A stretch of DNA of 56,211 bases from NCBI GenBank assembly GCA_028865545.1, contig JAGWJY010000018.1, positions 1 to 56,211 on the forward strand, given 5' to 3'. Under the pieces are notes generated by a model. The model was not told the origin of the DNA, did not search any database, and saw only the letters and a list, made by a program, of their open reading frames with translations. A program made the position numbers and the translations under genes. The stretch is from Alphaproteobacteria bacterium. GTDB lineage: Bacteria; Pseudomonadota; Alphaproteobacteria; Micropepsales; Micropepsaceae. This document shows, in pieces, positions 37,305-45,425 of this stretch; positions within the stretch are counted from its first letter, which is position 1, and the number at the start of each line of letters is the position of its first letter.

Positions 37305-38978
37305 ATGGGTATCGATCGCACGAAAATCCGGTGGAACGGCTGGGGCTGGGCCGCGCATAAAGATGATCTCGGTAGCCGCGAGGACATCTGGAGATGGCTG
37401 GCTTCCGAACTCAATATGCCGGCGCTGCTGGCAACGCCGTCCCGACCACTGGAAGAACTTTCTCTTCCGCCCTGTGCCTTATCGCTTGAGGACCGTCACG
37501 GTTTGACTCGTGTCCTTGGAGCGGAGCACTTGCGCGACGATGCCTATGAGCGCGCGTTTCACACATTGGGCCGCAGCTACCACGATTTATTGCGCTTGCG
37601 CGCCGGCGATCTGTCGCTGGCTCCTGACGCGGTCGTCTACCCGCGCGCGACCGAGGAAGTCCTCGCGGTACTTGCCTTTGCGGCGACGCACGACATCGCC
37701 GTCATCCCCTTTGGCGGCGGGACAAGTGTTGTGGGCGGCGTCAGCGGCGTGCGGGGAGCGTTCAAGAAGGCGATCACCGTCGACTTGTCGGCGATGGACA
37801 GGGTGATCGACATAGACACCGTGTCCGGTACGGCGACCGTAGAAGCTGGCATTGCCGGTCCCGCATTGGAAAAGGCTCTCGAGGCCAAAGGCGTCACGCT
37901 CGGTCATACGCCGCAATCTTTCGAATTTTCCACGCTCGGCGGGTGGATCGGACATCGCGGCGCCGGTCAAGGATCGAACCGCTATGGCCGTGCAGAAGAT
38001 TGGCTTGTGGGCATCAGGCTCGCGACGCCACGCGGCCTGCTTACGACGGGGGATGCGCCGGCGTCTGCCGCCGGACCGCAGCTGAAGGATATAGCGCTTG
38101 GCTCCGAAGGTGTCTTCGGCATCATCACCGAAGCGACGATCCGCGTGCGTCCGCGTCCGGAGGTCAGCGACTACCGCGGCTATCTGTTCCGCGATTTCGA
38201 GAGTGGCATGGCGGCGATCCGTATGGCGATGCAAGAAGACGTCGCGGCGACGATGCTGCGCCTGTCGGACGCGGATGAAACACGCTTCTACCGTGCCTAT
38301 GGCAAGCTCGGAAAAGCCGCGAGCCTTTCTCAGAGGCTCGCTGACTTCTATCTGAAAATGCGGCATTTCGACGATCGAGCCTGCGCCATGATCGCTGGAT
38401 TCGAGGGCCATGGCCCTGCACCAACCGCTGCGCGCAAACAATTCGATGCCATTGCACGACGACACGGGGCTTTGGCGTTAGGCACCAGAACCGGGGAACG
38501 CTGGCGGCAAAGCCGCTTCCTGGCGCCGTATCTGCGCGATCCCATGATGGATCGAGGTGTCGGCATCGACACACTGGAGACCGCTGCAAGCTGGTCAAAG
38601 ATTGGCGCACTCTATGCGGCCACGCGCGCGGCACTAGAGACGGCGGTCCTGCAAACCGTTCCGCGTGAAGGTGCCAAGGGGATTGTAATGTGCCACATCA
38701 GCCATTCCTATACGGACGGCGCCAGTCTCTATTTCACATATATCTTTCCTCGCGCGCTCGATGGTGAGATCGCCCAATGGAAAGCGATTAAGAAAGCGGC
38801 CACAGATGCGGTCGTGGCCAACGGAGGAACTGTCAGCCACCACCACGGCATCGGCGAAGATCACACACCCTGGATCGTACAAGAGAAGGGTACGCTGGGC
38901 ATCGACGTTCTGCGCGCAGTCAAGACGGCGCTGGACCCAAGCGGGATCCTCAATCCTGGAAAATTATTGCCAAGCTAG
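37305..38978 (+). CDS. FAD-binding oxidase, alkylglycerone-phosphate-synthase-like
   Basis: The product is a 557-residue flavoprotein of the VAO/PCMH class. The PP-loop that holds FAD is IPFGGGTSVVGGV (about 134-146), and EFSTLGGWIGHRGAGQGSNRYG follows. The N-terminal IRWNGWGWAAHK and the C-terminal SHHHGIGEDH (His512-514) with LDPSGILNPGKL strongly resemble eukaryotic AGPS, which swaps an acyl for an alkyl chain to make ether lipids. Bacterial homologs are mostly uncharacterised. Its position after a lipid kinase suggests a lipid role. GAGGG precedes the ATG at 37305. It overlaps a convergent esterase by four bases. Confidence 0.85.
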   Translation: MGIDRTKIRWNGWGWAAHKDDLGSREDIWRWLASELNMPALLATPSRPLEELSLPPCALSLEDRHGLTRVLGAEHLRDDAYERAFHTLGRSYHDLLRLRAGDLSLAPDAVVYPRATEEVLAVLAFAATHDIAVIPFGGGTSVVGGVSGVRGAFKKAITVDLSAMDRVIDIDTVSGTATVEAGIAGPALEKALEAKGVTLGHTPQSFEFSTLGGWIGHRGAGQGSNRYGRAEDWLVGIRLATPRGLLTTGDAPASAAGPQLKDIALGSEGVFGIITEATIRVRPRPEVSDYRGYLFRDFESGMAAIRMAMQEDVAATMLRLSDADETRFYRAYGKLGKAASLSQRLADFYLKMRHFDDRACAMIAGFEGHGPAPTAARKQFDAIARRHGALALGTRTGERWRQSRFLAPYLRDPMMDRGVGIDTLETAASWSKIGALYAATRAALETAVLQTVPREGAKGIVMCHISHSYTDGASLYFTYIFPRALDGEIAQWKAIKKAATDAVVANGGTVSHHHGIGEDHTPWIVQEKGTLGIDVLRAVKTALDPSGILNPGKLLPS

Positions 38979-39919
38979 AGCGTATCGAATGTCTGGCGCA
39001 GGGCTTTTGCCGCGTCGGCCAGGGCCGCGTGCGCCTGCGGCACAATCGCCTGCAGATAAATGAAACAGTGAATCATGCCAGGATAATCCGCGATGGTTAC
39101 CGGAACGCCGGCATTACGCAATTTCTCCGCATAGGCCAAACCTTCGTCGTGCAAAGGGTCGCAACCACCCAGCATTACGTAAGCAGGCGGTAGCGCGCCG
39201 ACATCATCGGCCAAGAGCGGCGACAGGCGGGGGTCGGCAAAATCGGAACCCTTCGGTACGTAGTTTTGGTAGAACCACTCCATCGCCTGCTTATCAAGAA
39301 AGTAGCCGACAGCGAATTCGCGCAAAGATGCAAATCGCCCGCCGAACTGGGCCATGGGAAACATCAGCAATTGAGAGGCGATACTCGGTCCGCCTTGCGC
39401 CTTCGCCATCTGGCAAACGACGGCGGACAAAGTCGCTCCGGCGGAATCACCTGCTACTGCAATCCTGTTTGCATCGACACCAAGGTCGGCCGCGTTTGCT
39501 TCGATCCACTTCACGGCGGCGAAAGCGTCGTCCACGGCAGCGGGAAATTTGTGCTCCGGCGCCAGCCGGTAATCGACGGCAACGACACGTGCGCCGCTTT
39601 GAGCTGCAAGCAATCTGCATACGGCATCGTGACTGTCGAGATCGCCAATCGTGAAGCCGCCGCCGTGAAAGTATGCGATCGCCGGCAAAGCCTCGCCACC
39701 TGCCGCCACCGGCGTATAGAGGCGAAGCGCGATGGCGCCGCCAGGACCGGGCATCGTGCGGCTTTCCACCTTGCCGACGGGCACATCTTTTTGGCTCGCG
39801 AGCCCCATCATCATGGAGAAGGCAAGCCGCGCACCCGCCGGCGACATTTCCCAAAGCTTGGGCGTCGGCATCGCGTCCAGTTGATCAAGGAAGGCTTTGG
39901 TGAGGGGATCGAGGGGCAT
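38975..39919 (-). CDS. HSL-family alpha/beta hydrolase (esterase/lipase)
   Basis: The product is a 314-residue esterase of the hormone-sensitive-lipase family. HGGG (85-88) forms the oxyanion hole, AGDSAGATL (Ser159) holds the nucleophile, CDPLHDEG the acid and GMIHCF the histidine, with VDYRLAPEHKFPAAVDD between. There is no signal peptide, so it is cytoplasmic. The stop overlaps the AGPS-like gene tail to tail. The substrate is unknown, probably short-chain esters. Confidence 0.92.
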   Translation of the reverse strand: MPLDPLTKAFLDQLDAMPTPKLWEMSPAGARLAFSMMMGLASQKDVPVGKVESRTMPGPGGAIALRLYTPVAAGGEALPAIAYFHGGGFTIGDLDSHDAVCRLLAAQSGARVVAVDYRLAPEHKFPAAVDDAFAAVKWIEANAADLGVDANRIAVAGDSAGATLSAVVCQMAKAQGGPSIASQLLMFPMAQFGGRFASLREFAVGYFLDKQAMEWFYQNYVPKGSDFADPRLSPLLADDVGALPPAYVMLGGCDPLHDEGLAYAEKLRNAGVPVTIADYPGMIHCFIYLQAIVPQAHAALADAAKALRQTFDTL

Positions 39920-40001
39920 CGTTTCCCGCGAAGGGCTTTGCGGCGGCGAGTGTGGACGGATCGCCGAATGCGGCGCAAGGCGGATCTAGTGACACCAAAG
40001 C

Positions 40002-40214
40002 TCAGTGGATCGTTGGTTCACGGTCAGGATCCAGGCGGTACAACGCGATGTCATCCAGCAGAATCGAGAGTGTGAACCAGAAGCGCGCGCGTTCGGACTG
40101 GCCCTCAGCCTCGAACGAAGCAAAGGCACGCCGGGCATAGTCGCGCGCGAGAAGGCCATGCTCAGCAGCCAATTCGCCTGCCAAAATGCAGAAATCGCCG
40201 GCGGACATCCGCAT
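40002..40214 (-). CDS. small protein of unknown function
   Basis: A 70-codon frame beginning MRMSAGDFCILAGELAAEHG and ending LSILLDDIALYRLDPDRE plus four residues. It is amphipathic and helical with balanced charge, uses codons like its neighbours, and has a gene-like composition (DYARRAFASFEAEGQSERARFWF). AGGG lies about 13 bases before the ATG, so the ribosome site is poor. I do not recognise a named family. Homolog presence would settle it. Confidence 0.6.
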   Translation of the reverse strand: MRMSAGDFCILAGELAAEHGLLARDYARRAFASFEAEGQSERARFWFTLSILLDDIALYRLDPDREPTIH

Positions 40215-40372
40215 GACGCCACACCCTGAATTGCGTCACTACTCAACCAGATCCAGGTAATTACCCGGTTAAGACCCTTTCGGCCTGCAGATTTTGCTGG
40301 AAGTACAATTTATTGCTGTTATTCTTAGTAAACTCCGTACTTGAAGGGGTATTTTCCGATCGGGAGGTCGGC

Positions 40373-41572
40373 ATGCGTGGTAAAAGCGTTCTGCTCGTCA
40401 TCGGCGGTGGCGTCGCCGCCTACAAATCGCTGGAACTTGTCCGCCGGCTAAGGGAGCGCGGCGCCGCGGTTCGCGCCATCATGACCAAGGCAGCCGGGGA
40501 ATTTGTTACGCCTTTGTCGGTTTCGGCGCTAAGCGGCGAGAAGGTCTTCCAAGATCTGTTTAGCCTCACCGACGAAGCGGAGATGGGTCATATCCAACTC
40601 TCGCGCAGCGCCGATCTTGTCGTCGTGGCACCGGCGACAGCCGATTTGATGGCCAAACTCGCAGGCGGGCACGCCAATGATCTGGCATCCACAGCGCTGA
40701 TCGCCACCGACAAGCCCGTATTGATGGCGCCGGCGATGAATGTGCGGATGTGGAACCATCCCGCCACACAAAGAAATCTCAAGACACTGAAAGACGACGG
40801 CGTGATGTTCGTCGGTCCGAACGATGGCGAAATGGCTTGCGGCGAATACGGTCCGGGGCGCATGGCCGAGCCCGAGCAGATTCTCGCGGCGATCGAAGGC
40901 GCATTGCTTGCCCGAAAGACCGGCCCGCTGGCCGGGTTCAGAGCGTTGGTAACGGCAGGGCCGACGCGTGAGCCGCTCGATCCCGTACGGTACATCGCGA
41001 ACCGTTCATCTGGAAAACAGGGTTATGCAATTGCCGACGCCCTGGTGAAGGCCGGCGCCGACACCGTTCTCGTCTCCGGTCCCGTCGAGATAGCCGCGCC
41101 AGCCCATGTCAAGCTGATGCGCGTTGAAACCGCGCGCGAGATGCTGGTTGCGTGTGAATCCGTCTTACCGGTCGATGTGGCAGTGTGCACGGCAGCGGTC
41201 GCCGATTGGCGTCCGGAGATTGTGCTCAATAGCAAGATTAAGAAGGCGGACACCGCGCCGGCGCTTAGGCTGACCGCCAATCCGGATATCCTTGCAATGC
41301 TCGCCCACGGCACACCACGCCCGCCCTTGGTGATTGGCTTCGCCGCCGAAACTGAAAACGTCGTTGCCTACGCCGTGGAAAAGCGAGCCAAAAAAGGCTG
41401 CGACTGGATCATCGCCAACGATGTCAGTGGGAATGTCATGGGCGGTGATCGCAACACCGTGCACCTCATCACATCAAGCGGCTCGGAAGCCTGGCCGGAG
41501 ATGAAGAAAAGTGAAGTCGCCGTGAGACTGGCCCAGCGCGTTGCAATGACCTTGAAAGGTAAAGCGGCATGA
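40373..41572 (+). CDS. coaBC: bifunctional phosphopantothenoylcysteine decarboxylase/phosphopantothenate-cysteine ligase
   Basis: CoaBC makes 4'-phosphopantetheine in coenzyme A synthesis. The 399-residue protein has an N-terminal flavin-dependent decarboxylase (CoaC) domain starting GKSVLLVIGGGVAAYKSLEL, with MAPAMNVRMWNHPATQRN and CGEYGPGRM, and a C-terminal CTP-dependent ligase (CoaB) domain with VTAGPTREPLDPVRYIANRSSGKQG, AAVADWRP and IANDVSG. GGGAGG lies before the ATG at 40373; the frame extends to 40313 without support. Its stop overlaps dut, a common bacterial pair. Confidence 0.96.
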   Translation: MRGKSVLLVIGGGVAAYKSLELVRRLRERGAAVRAIMTKAAGEFVTPLSVSALSGEKVFQDLFSLTDEAEMGHIQLSRSADLVVVAPATADLMAKLAGGHANDLASTALIATDKPVLMAPAMNVRMWNHPATQRNLKTLKDDGVMFVGPNDGEMACGEYGPGRMAEPEQILAAIEGALLARKTGPLAGFRALVTAGPTREPLDPVRYIANRSSGKQGYAIADALVKAGADTVLVSGPVEIAAPAHVKLMRVETAREMLVACESVLPVDVAVCTAAVADWRPEIVLNSKIKKADTAPALRLTANPDILAMLAHGTPRPPLVIGFAAETENVVAYAVEKRAKKGCDWIIANDVSGNVMGGDRNTVHLITSSGSEAWPEMKKSEVAVRLAQRVAMTLKGKAA

Positions 41573-42036
41573 TGAAACTCGAAATCAAGCGTATGCCACA
41601 TGCCAGCGATTTACCCCTGCCCTCCTATGCGACGGAAGGTTCGGCGGGATTGGACCTGCTTGCCGCCGTCGATACCGAGATCGAGTTAAAGCCCGGCGCC
41701 CGCGTTTGCGTGCCATGCGGCATTGCCATGGCGTTGCCGCCCGGCTTCGAAGCGCAGGTGCGGCCACGTTCCGGTCTGGCGCTGCATCACGGCATTACAT
41801 TGTTGAATGCGCCAGGCACCATCGACAGCGATTATCGCGGCGAAGTGAAGGCGACCCTCATCAATCACGGCGAATCTGTATTCCGCATCACGCGCGGCAT
41901 GAAAGTCGCGCAATTGATTGTCGCACGATATGAGACGGTCGAACCGTGCGAAGTCAGAGAACTGCCGACCAGCGAACGCGGCGAGAGCGGCTTTGGCTCC
42001 ACGGGTCTCCACGTCGCAACCCAAAGGACGGCCTGA
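41569..42036 (+). CDS. dut: dUTP diphosphatase
   Basis: Dut hydrolyses dUTP to dUMP, keeping uracil out of DNA and feeding thymidylate synthesis. The 155-residue protein shows the trimeric dUTPase motifs in order: GSAGLDLLAA, RPRSGLALHHGI, LLNAPGTIDSDYRGE, and the C-terminal arm ERGESGFGSTG. The ATG overlaps the coaBC stop (ATGATGA), and the second ATG at 41572 is equally possible. An rrf2 gene follows after three bases. Confidence 0.96.
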   Translation: MMKLEIKRMPHASDLPLPSYATEGSAGLDLLAAVDTEIELKPGARVCVPCGIAMALPPGFEAQVRPRSGLALHHGITLLNAPGTIDSDYRGEVKATLINHGESVFRITRGMKVAQLIVARYETVEPCEVRELPTSERGESGFGSTGLHVATQRTA

Positions 42037-42039
42037 TCC

Positions 42040-42492
42040 ATGCTCAAGCTTTCCCGAAAAACGCTACTGGCCCTGGAAGCCGTGATCGACATCGCCTTCA
42101 ATGCGCGCCCCGAGCCTGTCCAGGCGAAAGAGATCACCGCACGCCAGGGTGTTCCGCAACGCTATCTTGAGCAGGTAATGCAGCAATTGGTGCGCGCCGG
42201 TATCCTGCGAGGCGTGCGCGGGCCGCGCGGCGGCTATCGCCTCGCCAAAGAGCGCCGACGAATTTCGGTAGGCGACATTGTACGTGCGGCCGAAAGCATC
42301 GACGAAGAGAATGGCGAAGACGCAACGCCGCGCTCCGAACTCGGCGTTCACATCGTTACGCCGTTCATCCAGTCTCTGCAGAGCGACGTGATGACAAAGC
42401 TAGACTCCATCACCATCGAGGATTTGTGCCAACGCGCGCGGGCGGTTGGCGTCGATTGCGGCGACAAGGTCACCGCCGACTTCACAATTTAG
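42040..42492 (+). CDS. Rrf2-family transcriptional regulator
   Basis: The product is a 150-residue winged-helix regulator: [41 protein letters not shown] (recognition helix) and the wing [13 protein letters not shown]. Unlike IscR, RirA or NsrR it lacks the clustered three cysteines in the usual loop; its only cysteines are 130 and 140 near the end. That resembles CymR-type Rrf2 proteins that sense sulfur status through cysteine synthase. It lies ten bases before cysK, so control of cysteine synthesis is a sensible inference. Confidence 0.9.
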   Translation: MLKLSRKTLLALEAVIDIAFNARPEPVQAKEITARQGVPQRYLEQVMQQLVRAGILRGVRGPRGGYRLAKERRRISVGDIVRAAESIDEENGEDATPRSELGVHIVTPFIQSLQSDVMTKLDSITIEDLCQRARAVGVDCGDKVTADFTI

Positions 42493-42502
42493 GAGAACAT
42501 CA

Positions 42503-43462
42503 ATGTCTGAACGCAAACCAGGTAGGGGCCGCATCTATAATTCCATCACTGAGACCATCGGCGACACACCTTTGGTGCGGATGGCCCGCCTGCCAAAGCA
42601 GGCCGGCGTCAAGGCGGACATTCTGCTCAAGCTCGAATTCTTCAATCCGATTTCCAGTGTGAAAGATCGCATTGGTGTGTCGATGATCGAGGCAATGGAG
42701 CGACAGGGCCTGATCTCTCCAGGGAAAACCACGCTTGTTGAGCCAACCAGCGGAAACACGGGCATCGCCCTCGCCTTCGTCGCCGCCGCCAAAGGCTACA
42801 AGCTTACGCTGGTGATGCCGGAGACGATGTCGATCGAACGTCGCAAGATGTTGGCGTTGCTTGGCGCGGAAGTCGTGCTGACAGAGGGCCCAAAAGGCAT
42901 GAAGGGCGCTATCGCGAAGGCACAGGAGATCGTCGCCGCGACGCCGGGCGCAATCATTCCCCAACAGTTCGAAAATCCTGCAAATCCAGACATCCACCGC
43001 CGCACGACGGCCGAAGAGATTTGGAACGACACGGACGGCAAAGTCGACGTCGTTATCTCAGGCGTCGGTACCGGAGGAACGATCACTGGCGTCGGCCAAG
43101 TTCTGAAAGCGCGCAAACCGAGCATCAAGATGATCGCCTTGGAGCCGGAGGATTCACCGGTGCTGTCCGGCGGTCAGGCTGGTCCGCACAAGATACAGGG
43201 GCTGGGTGCGGGCTTCGTACCCGCAATCCTGGACCGGAAGGTGATCGATGAGGTCATCACGATCTCCAACGAAACGGCCTTCGAGACCGCACGCAAGGTC
43301 GCACGTGAGGAAGGGATACCCGTCGGCATATCATCAGGAGCGGCGATCGCGGCAGCTCTCGAAGTCGGCGCGCGCTCAGAGATGGCCGGCAAGACGATCG
43401 TGACCATCATTCCTTCTTTCGCCGAACGTTACCTTTCGACGGCGCTCTTTGAAGGGCTTTGA
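42503..43462 (+). CDS. cysK: cysteine synthase (O-acetylserine sulfhydrylase)
   Basis: CysK makes cysteine from O-acetylserine and sulfide. The 319-residue PLP enzyme has the Schiff-base lysine in [11 protein letters not shown] (Lys54), the substrate loop [10 protein letters not shown], the phosphate-binding [12 protein letters not shown] and [13 protein letters not shown] near the end, with [15 protein letters not shown] precedes the ATG at 42503. It directly follows the rrf2 gene, which probably regulates it. Confidence 0.96.
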   Translation: MSERKPGRGRIYNSITETIGDTPLVRMARLPKQAGVKADILLKLEFFNPISSVKDRIGVSMIEAMERQGLISPGKTTLVEPTSGNTGIALAFVAAAKGYKLTLVMPETMSIERRKMLALLGAEVVLTEGPKGMKGAIAKAQEIVAATPGAIIPQQFENPANPDIHRRTTAEEIWNDTDGKVDVVISGVGTGGTITGVGQVLKARKPSIKMIALEPEDSPVLSGGQAGPHKIQGLGAGFVPAILDRKVIDEVITISNETAFETARKVAREEGIPVGISSGAAIAAALEVGARSEMAGKTIVTIIPSFAERYLSTALFEGL

Positions 43463-43502
43463 TGCGCGAGGCAGGCGGCTAACGGCAGTCCATTGGCCGG
43501 GG

Positions 43503-44441
43503 CTATGTGCAGCTTGCAGCGAGCAAGTCTGGTCTATCCGTGCAGATTGCATCGAGGCCGCGGGTCGAAAGGGCTTGCATCTGAACCCGGTCGTTGACCG
43601 TCCATGCGCCAACCTTGAGACCGAACTCTCGTGCACTGCGGACAGCTTCGTCGGTGGCATCGCGCCACATCGGAAACCAGCCATCTCCTCCTGCCGCTTT
43701 GATGGCACGAATGATCGAGCCACCGTACCTGATCGCGTCATAGCCGCCGGCCCAGGGTGAAACTCCCTCTCGCGCCCAATGGCGCAGCATCTGCAGCGCC
43801 GCTTCACCGGGCGGGTCATCCTCCGGTGGCGGCGTGCCCTCGCGGAACCAGCTTTGCGGCAACGTCGTAAACCAGCATTGCGCGTCTGGTGCTATTTTTT
43901 TGGCATGCAAAAGTCCGACCCAGTCGAAACCGACGAACACCGTATGGGCCAAATAGTCTCGAGCGGCGAGCACTTCGATCGTCCGCTCGGCGAGTTCCTC
44001 CGGCCGTGCCGAGACATCGCGGTCAGAAAAACTTGTCTTCAATTCCACGAACAGGTGAAACGAAGTCCGCCCGGTTTTTGCCACCGCCACCACTTCGTTC
44101 AACAACGGAATGCATTCGTCGTCTTGCCAGACCACGCCATCATGTTCACGGGCATAGGCGCTTGTGGGGTCAGCCCGCCCAACATCGTAATGTCGCAATT
44201 CATCTAGCGGCAGATCTTTGATGCGTGCTCCGGGCTCGGTAATCCAGCCCCTCTTCGAGTCACGACAGATTTCTGGCTTTAGACGAAAATCGTGGAATAC
44301 CACAACATCGCCGTCACGCGACAATTGCACGTCAAGTTCGGCGCCGTCATAGCCCCGTGCCACGGCATTCGCGAACGCAGCCAACGTATTCTCGGGGCGT
44401 AGCGCTGCTCCGCCACGATGGGCAATGTTCCATGGCCTCAT
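43503..44441 (-). CDS. glycerophosphodiester phosphodiesterase
   Basis: The product is a 312-residue TIM-barrel enzyme that cuts glycerophosphodiesters to glycerol 3-phosphate and an alcohol. It has the start NIAHRGGAALRPENTLAAF, GAELDVQLSRDGDVVVFHDF (metal-binding Glu and Asp, general acid His), LFVELKT and a late VGAWTVNDRVQM. There is no signal peptide, so it is the cytoplasmic UgpQ type. It is the second of two minus-strand genes, 28 bases after the PAS gene. Confidence 0.93.
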   Translation of the reverse strand: MRPWNIAHRGGAALRPENTLAAFANAVARGYDGAELDVQLSRDGDVVVFHDFRLKPEICRDSKRGWITEPGARIKDLPLDELRHYDVGRADPTSAYAREHDGVVWQDDECIPLLNEVVAVAKTGRTSFHLFVELKTSFSDRDVSARPEELAERTIEVLAARDYLAHTVFVGFDWVGLLHAKKIAPDAQCWFTTLPQSWFREGTPPPEDDPPGEAALQMLRHWAREGVSPWAGGYDAIRYGGSIIRAIKAAGGDGWFPMWRDATDEAVRSAREFGLKVGAWTVNDRVQMQALSTRGLDAICTDRPDLLAASCT

Positions 44442-44468
44442 GAACGATCTCCCGAACCGACCAGGAGC

Positions 44469-44972
44469 CTAGCTGAGGTAGAATAGACCTACGAGCACCC
44501 ATTTACTGATTCGATCAGGCGCAACAACCGGCAGAATCACGGCTTCAAGATGCATTCTCTCGATAGCTCCGCTGCTTAACCGTGAATCCACAATCGTAGC
44601 CTTGCCTGCTTCCAAGTCTGCGATAGCAGTCTCAAGATGATCGCGAAACTCGTTGGGCGGAAACAGCTGCGACATGAGCAGACCGGTAATATCACGCCCG
44701 AAGCGCCGTCTGATCGATGCACCGGCAAGCCGCACACGGCAGTCTCGTCCACCGTCGATCGGTTCATAAATCGTGACGTTGCTAAGAATGGCGGCGATTG
44801 GTCGTGACGGCACGTCACGACCAATGACGATGCCGTCAGGCGGCCGTTCGCTCCAGAAAGCAAGCAGCTTTTGCGCTTGGGGATGAGAAGCTGCCGCCAC
44901 GACTTGGTAGTCGTCGCGAAGGTCATTGCCTTCGGCAATGATATCTTTCGGGATGCCAAACTCGTGCCGCAA
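44469..44972 (-). CDS. PAS-domain protein (PAS_5-like)
   Basis: The product is a 167-residue protein made of one PAS-like domain. HPQAQKLLAFWSERPPDG, then VPSRPIAAILSNVTIYEPID and VRLAGASIRRRFGRDITG, follow the PF07310 (PAS_5) pattern seen in many alphaproteobacterial stand-alone proteins. No kinase, cyclase or DNA-binding domain is attached. The function is unknown; it may be a signalling adaptor. It is upstream of the glycerophosphodiesterase and divergent from the structured RNA region. Confidence 0.78.
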   Translation of the reverse strand: MRHEFGIPKDIIAEGNDLRDDYQVVAAASHPQAQKLLAFWSERPPDGIVIGRDVPSRPIAAILSNVTIYEPIDGGRDCRVRLAGASIRRRFGRDITGLLMSQLFPPNEFRDHLETAIADLEAGKATIVDSRLSSGAIERMHLEAVILPVVAPDRISKWVLVGLFYLS

Positions 44973-45134
44973 GGGCAGACTCCGTTGGCAAAGCCTATGG
45001 TCCGCGCCATCACAACTGCCAGGTATGATAGCGAGGGCCCCTTAGACGGCCGTTAATGCGGTACCTCGCTTTTTAAGGAACGATTGTCGCATTGCACACA
45101 CGACACCCCGGACCGTTTCCCATGTGAATAGCCG

Positions 45135-45382
45135 GCATGCACGAGGCTGAGTTGACTTCGCAACTGGCCAGCGGTACCCAGCCATTCACGTGGAATTCTC
45201 CAGTGAACCGAACGAGCCTCCAGCATGCAGAACGATAATTGCATTGAAATCGCGATTTCGCTGTTCGCCTCGAACGGGAACGGCCAAGCCGCGATGGTTC
45301 GTGAGGAGATGCCCGCGTAGATTTCTCGTTACGCTTGCGAATATCCACCCTCCCGAGCCCCGCTCCGGAGGGTTTTTATTTT
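45135..45382 (+). ncRNA. candidate structured RNA or leader ending in an intrinsic terminator
   Basis: The plus strand can fold into a long-range stem: GCATGC (45135-45140) with 45223-45228, then GAGGCT (45143-45148) with AGCCTC (45215-45220), split by a 2x2 loop. Inside are two hairpins: AGTTG/CAACT (45150-45165, loop ACTTCG) and TTCAC-g-TGGA/TCCA-GTGAA (45185-45207, loop ATTC). Three short hairpins follow (GAAAT/ATTTC at 45246-45259, GTTCG/CGAAC at 45263-45275, CGGC/GCCG at 45281-45291), then a strong terminator. The MATE gene starts 43 bases later. I recognise no known class: no tmRNA, RNase P, SRP or ykkC signature. It may be an sRNA or a cis-acting attenuator. The 5' end and promoter are not defined. 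Confidence 0.55.
45347..45382 (+). terminator. intrinsic terminator before the MATE gene
   Basis: ACCCTCC (45347-45353) pairs with GGAGGGT (45367-45373); after a C-C mismatch GAGC (45355-45358) pairs with GCTC (45362-45365) over a CCC loop. TTTTTATTTT follows. Nothing protein-coding on the plus strand lies upstream, so it ends an RNA or attenuates the MATE gene. Confidence 0.82.
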
Positions 45383-45425
45383 CCTCGTTGCAGTGGGAAT
45401 CGGGTCAACAAAACAAGTTATTGCC

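Noticed and set aside
45073-45348. 91-codon minus-strand frame with several cysteines in the PAS-MATE spacer
   Set aside because: It starts next to the terminator, has no ribosome site, and its sequence is explained by the folded RNA on the plus strand. Kept as a small chance only.
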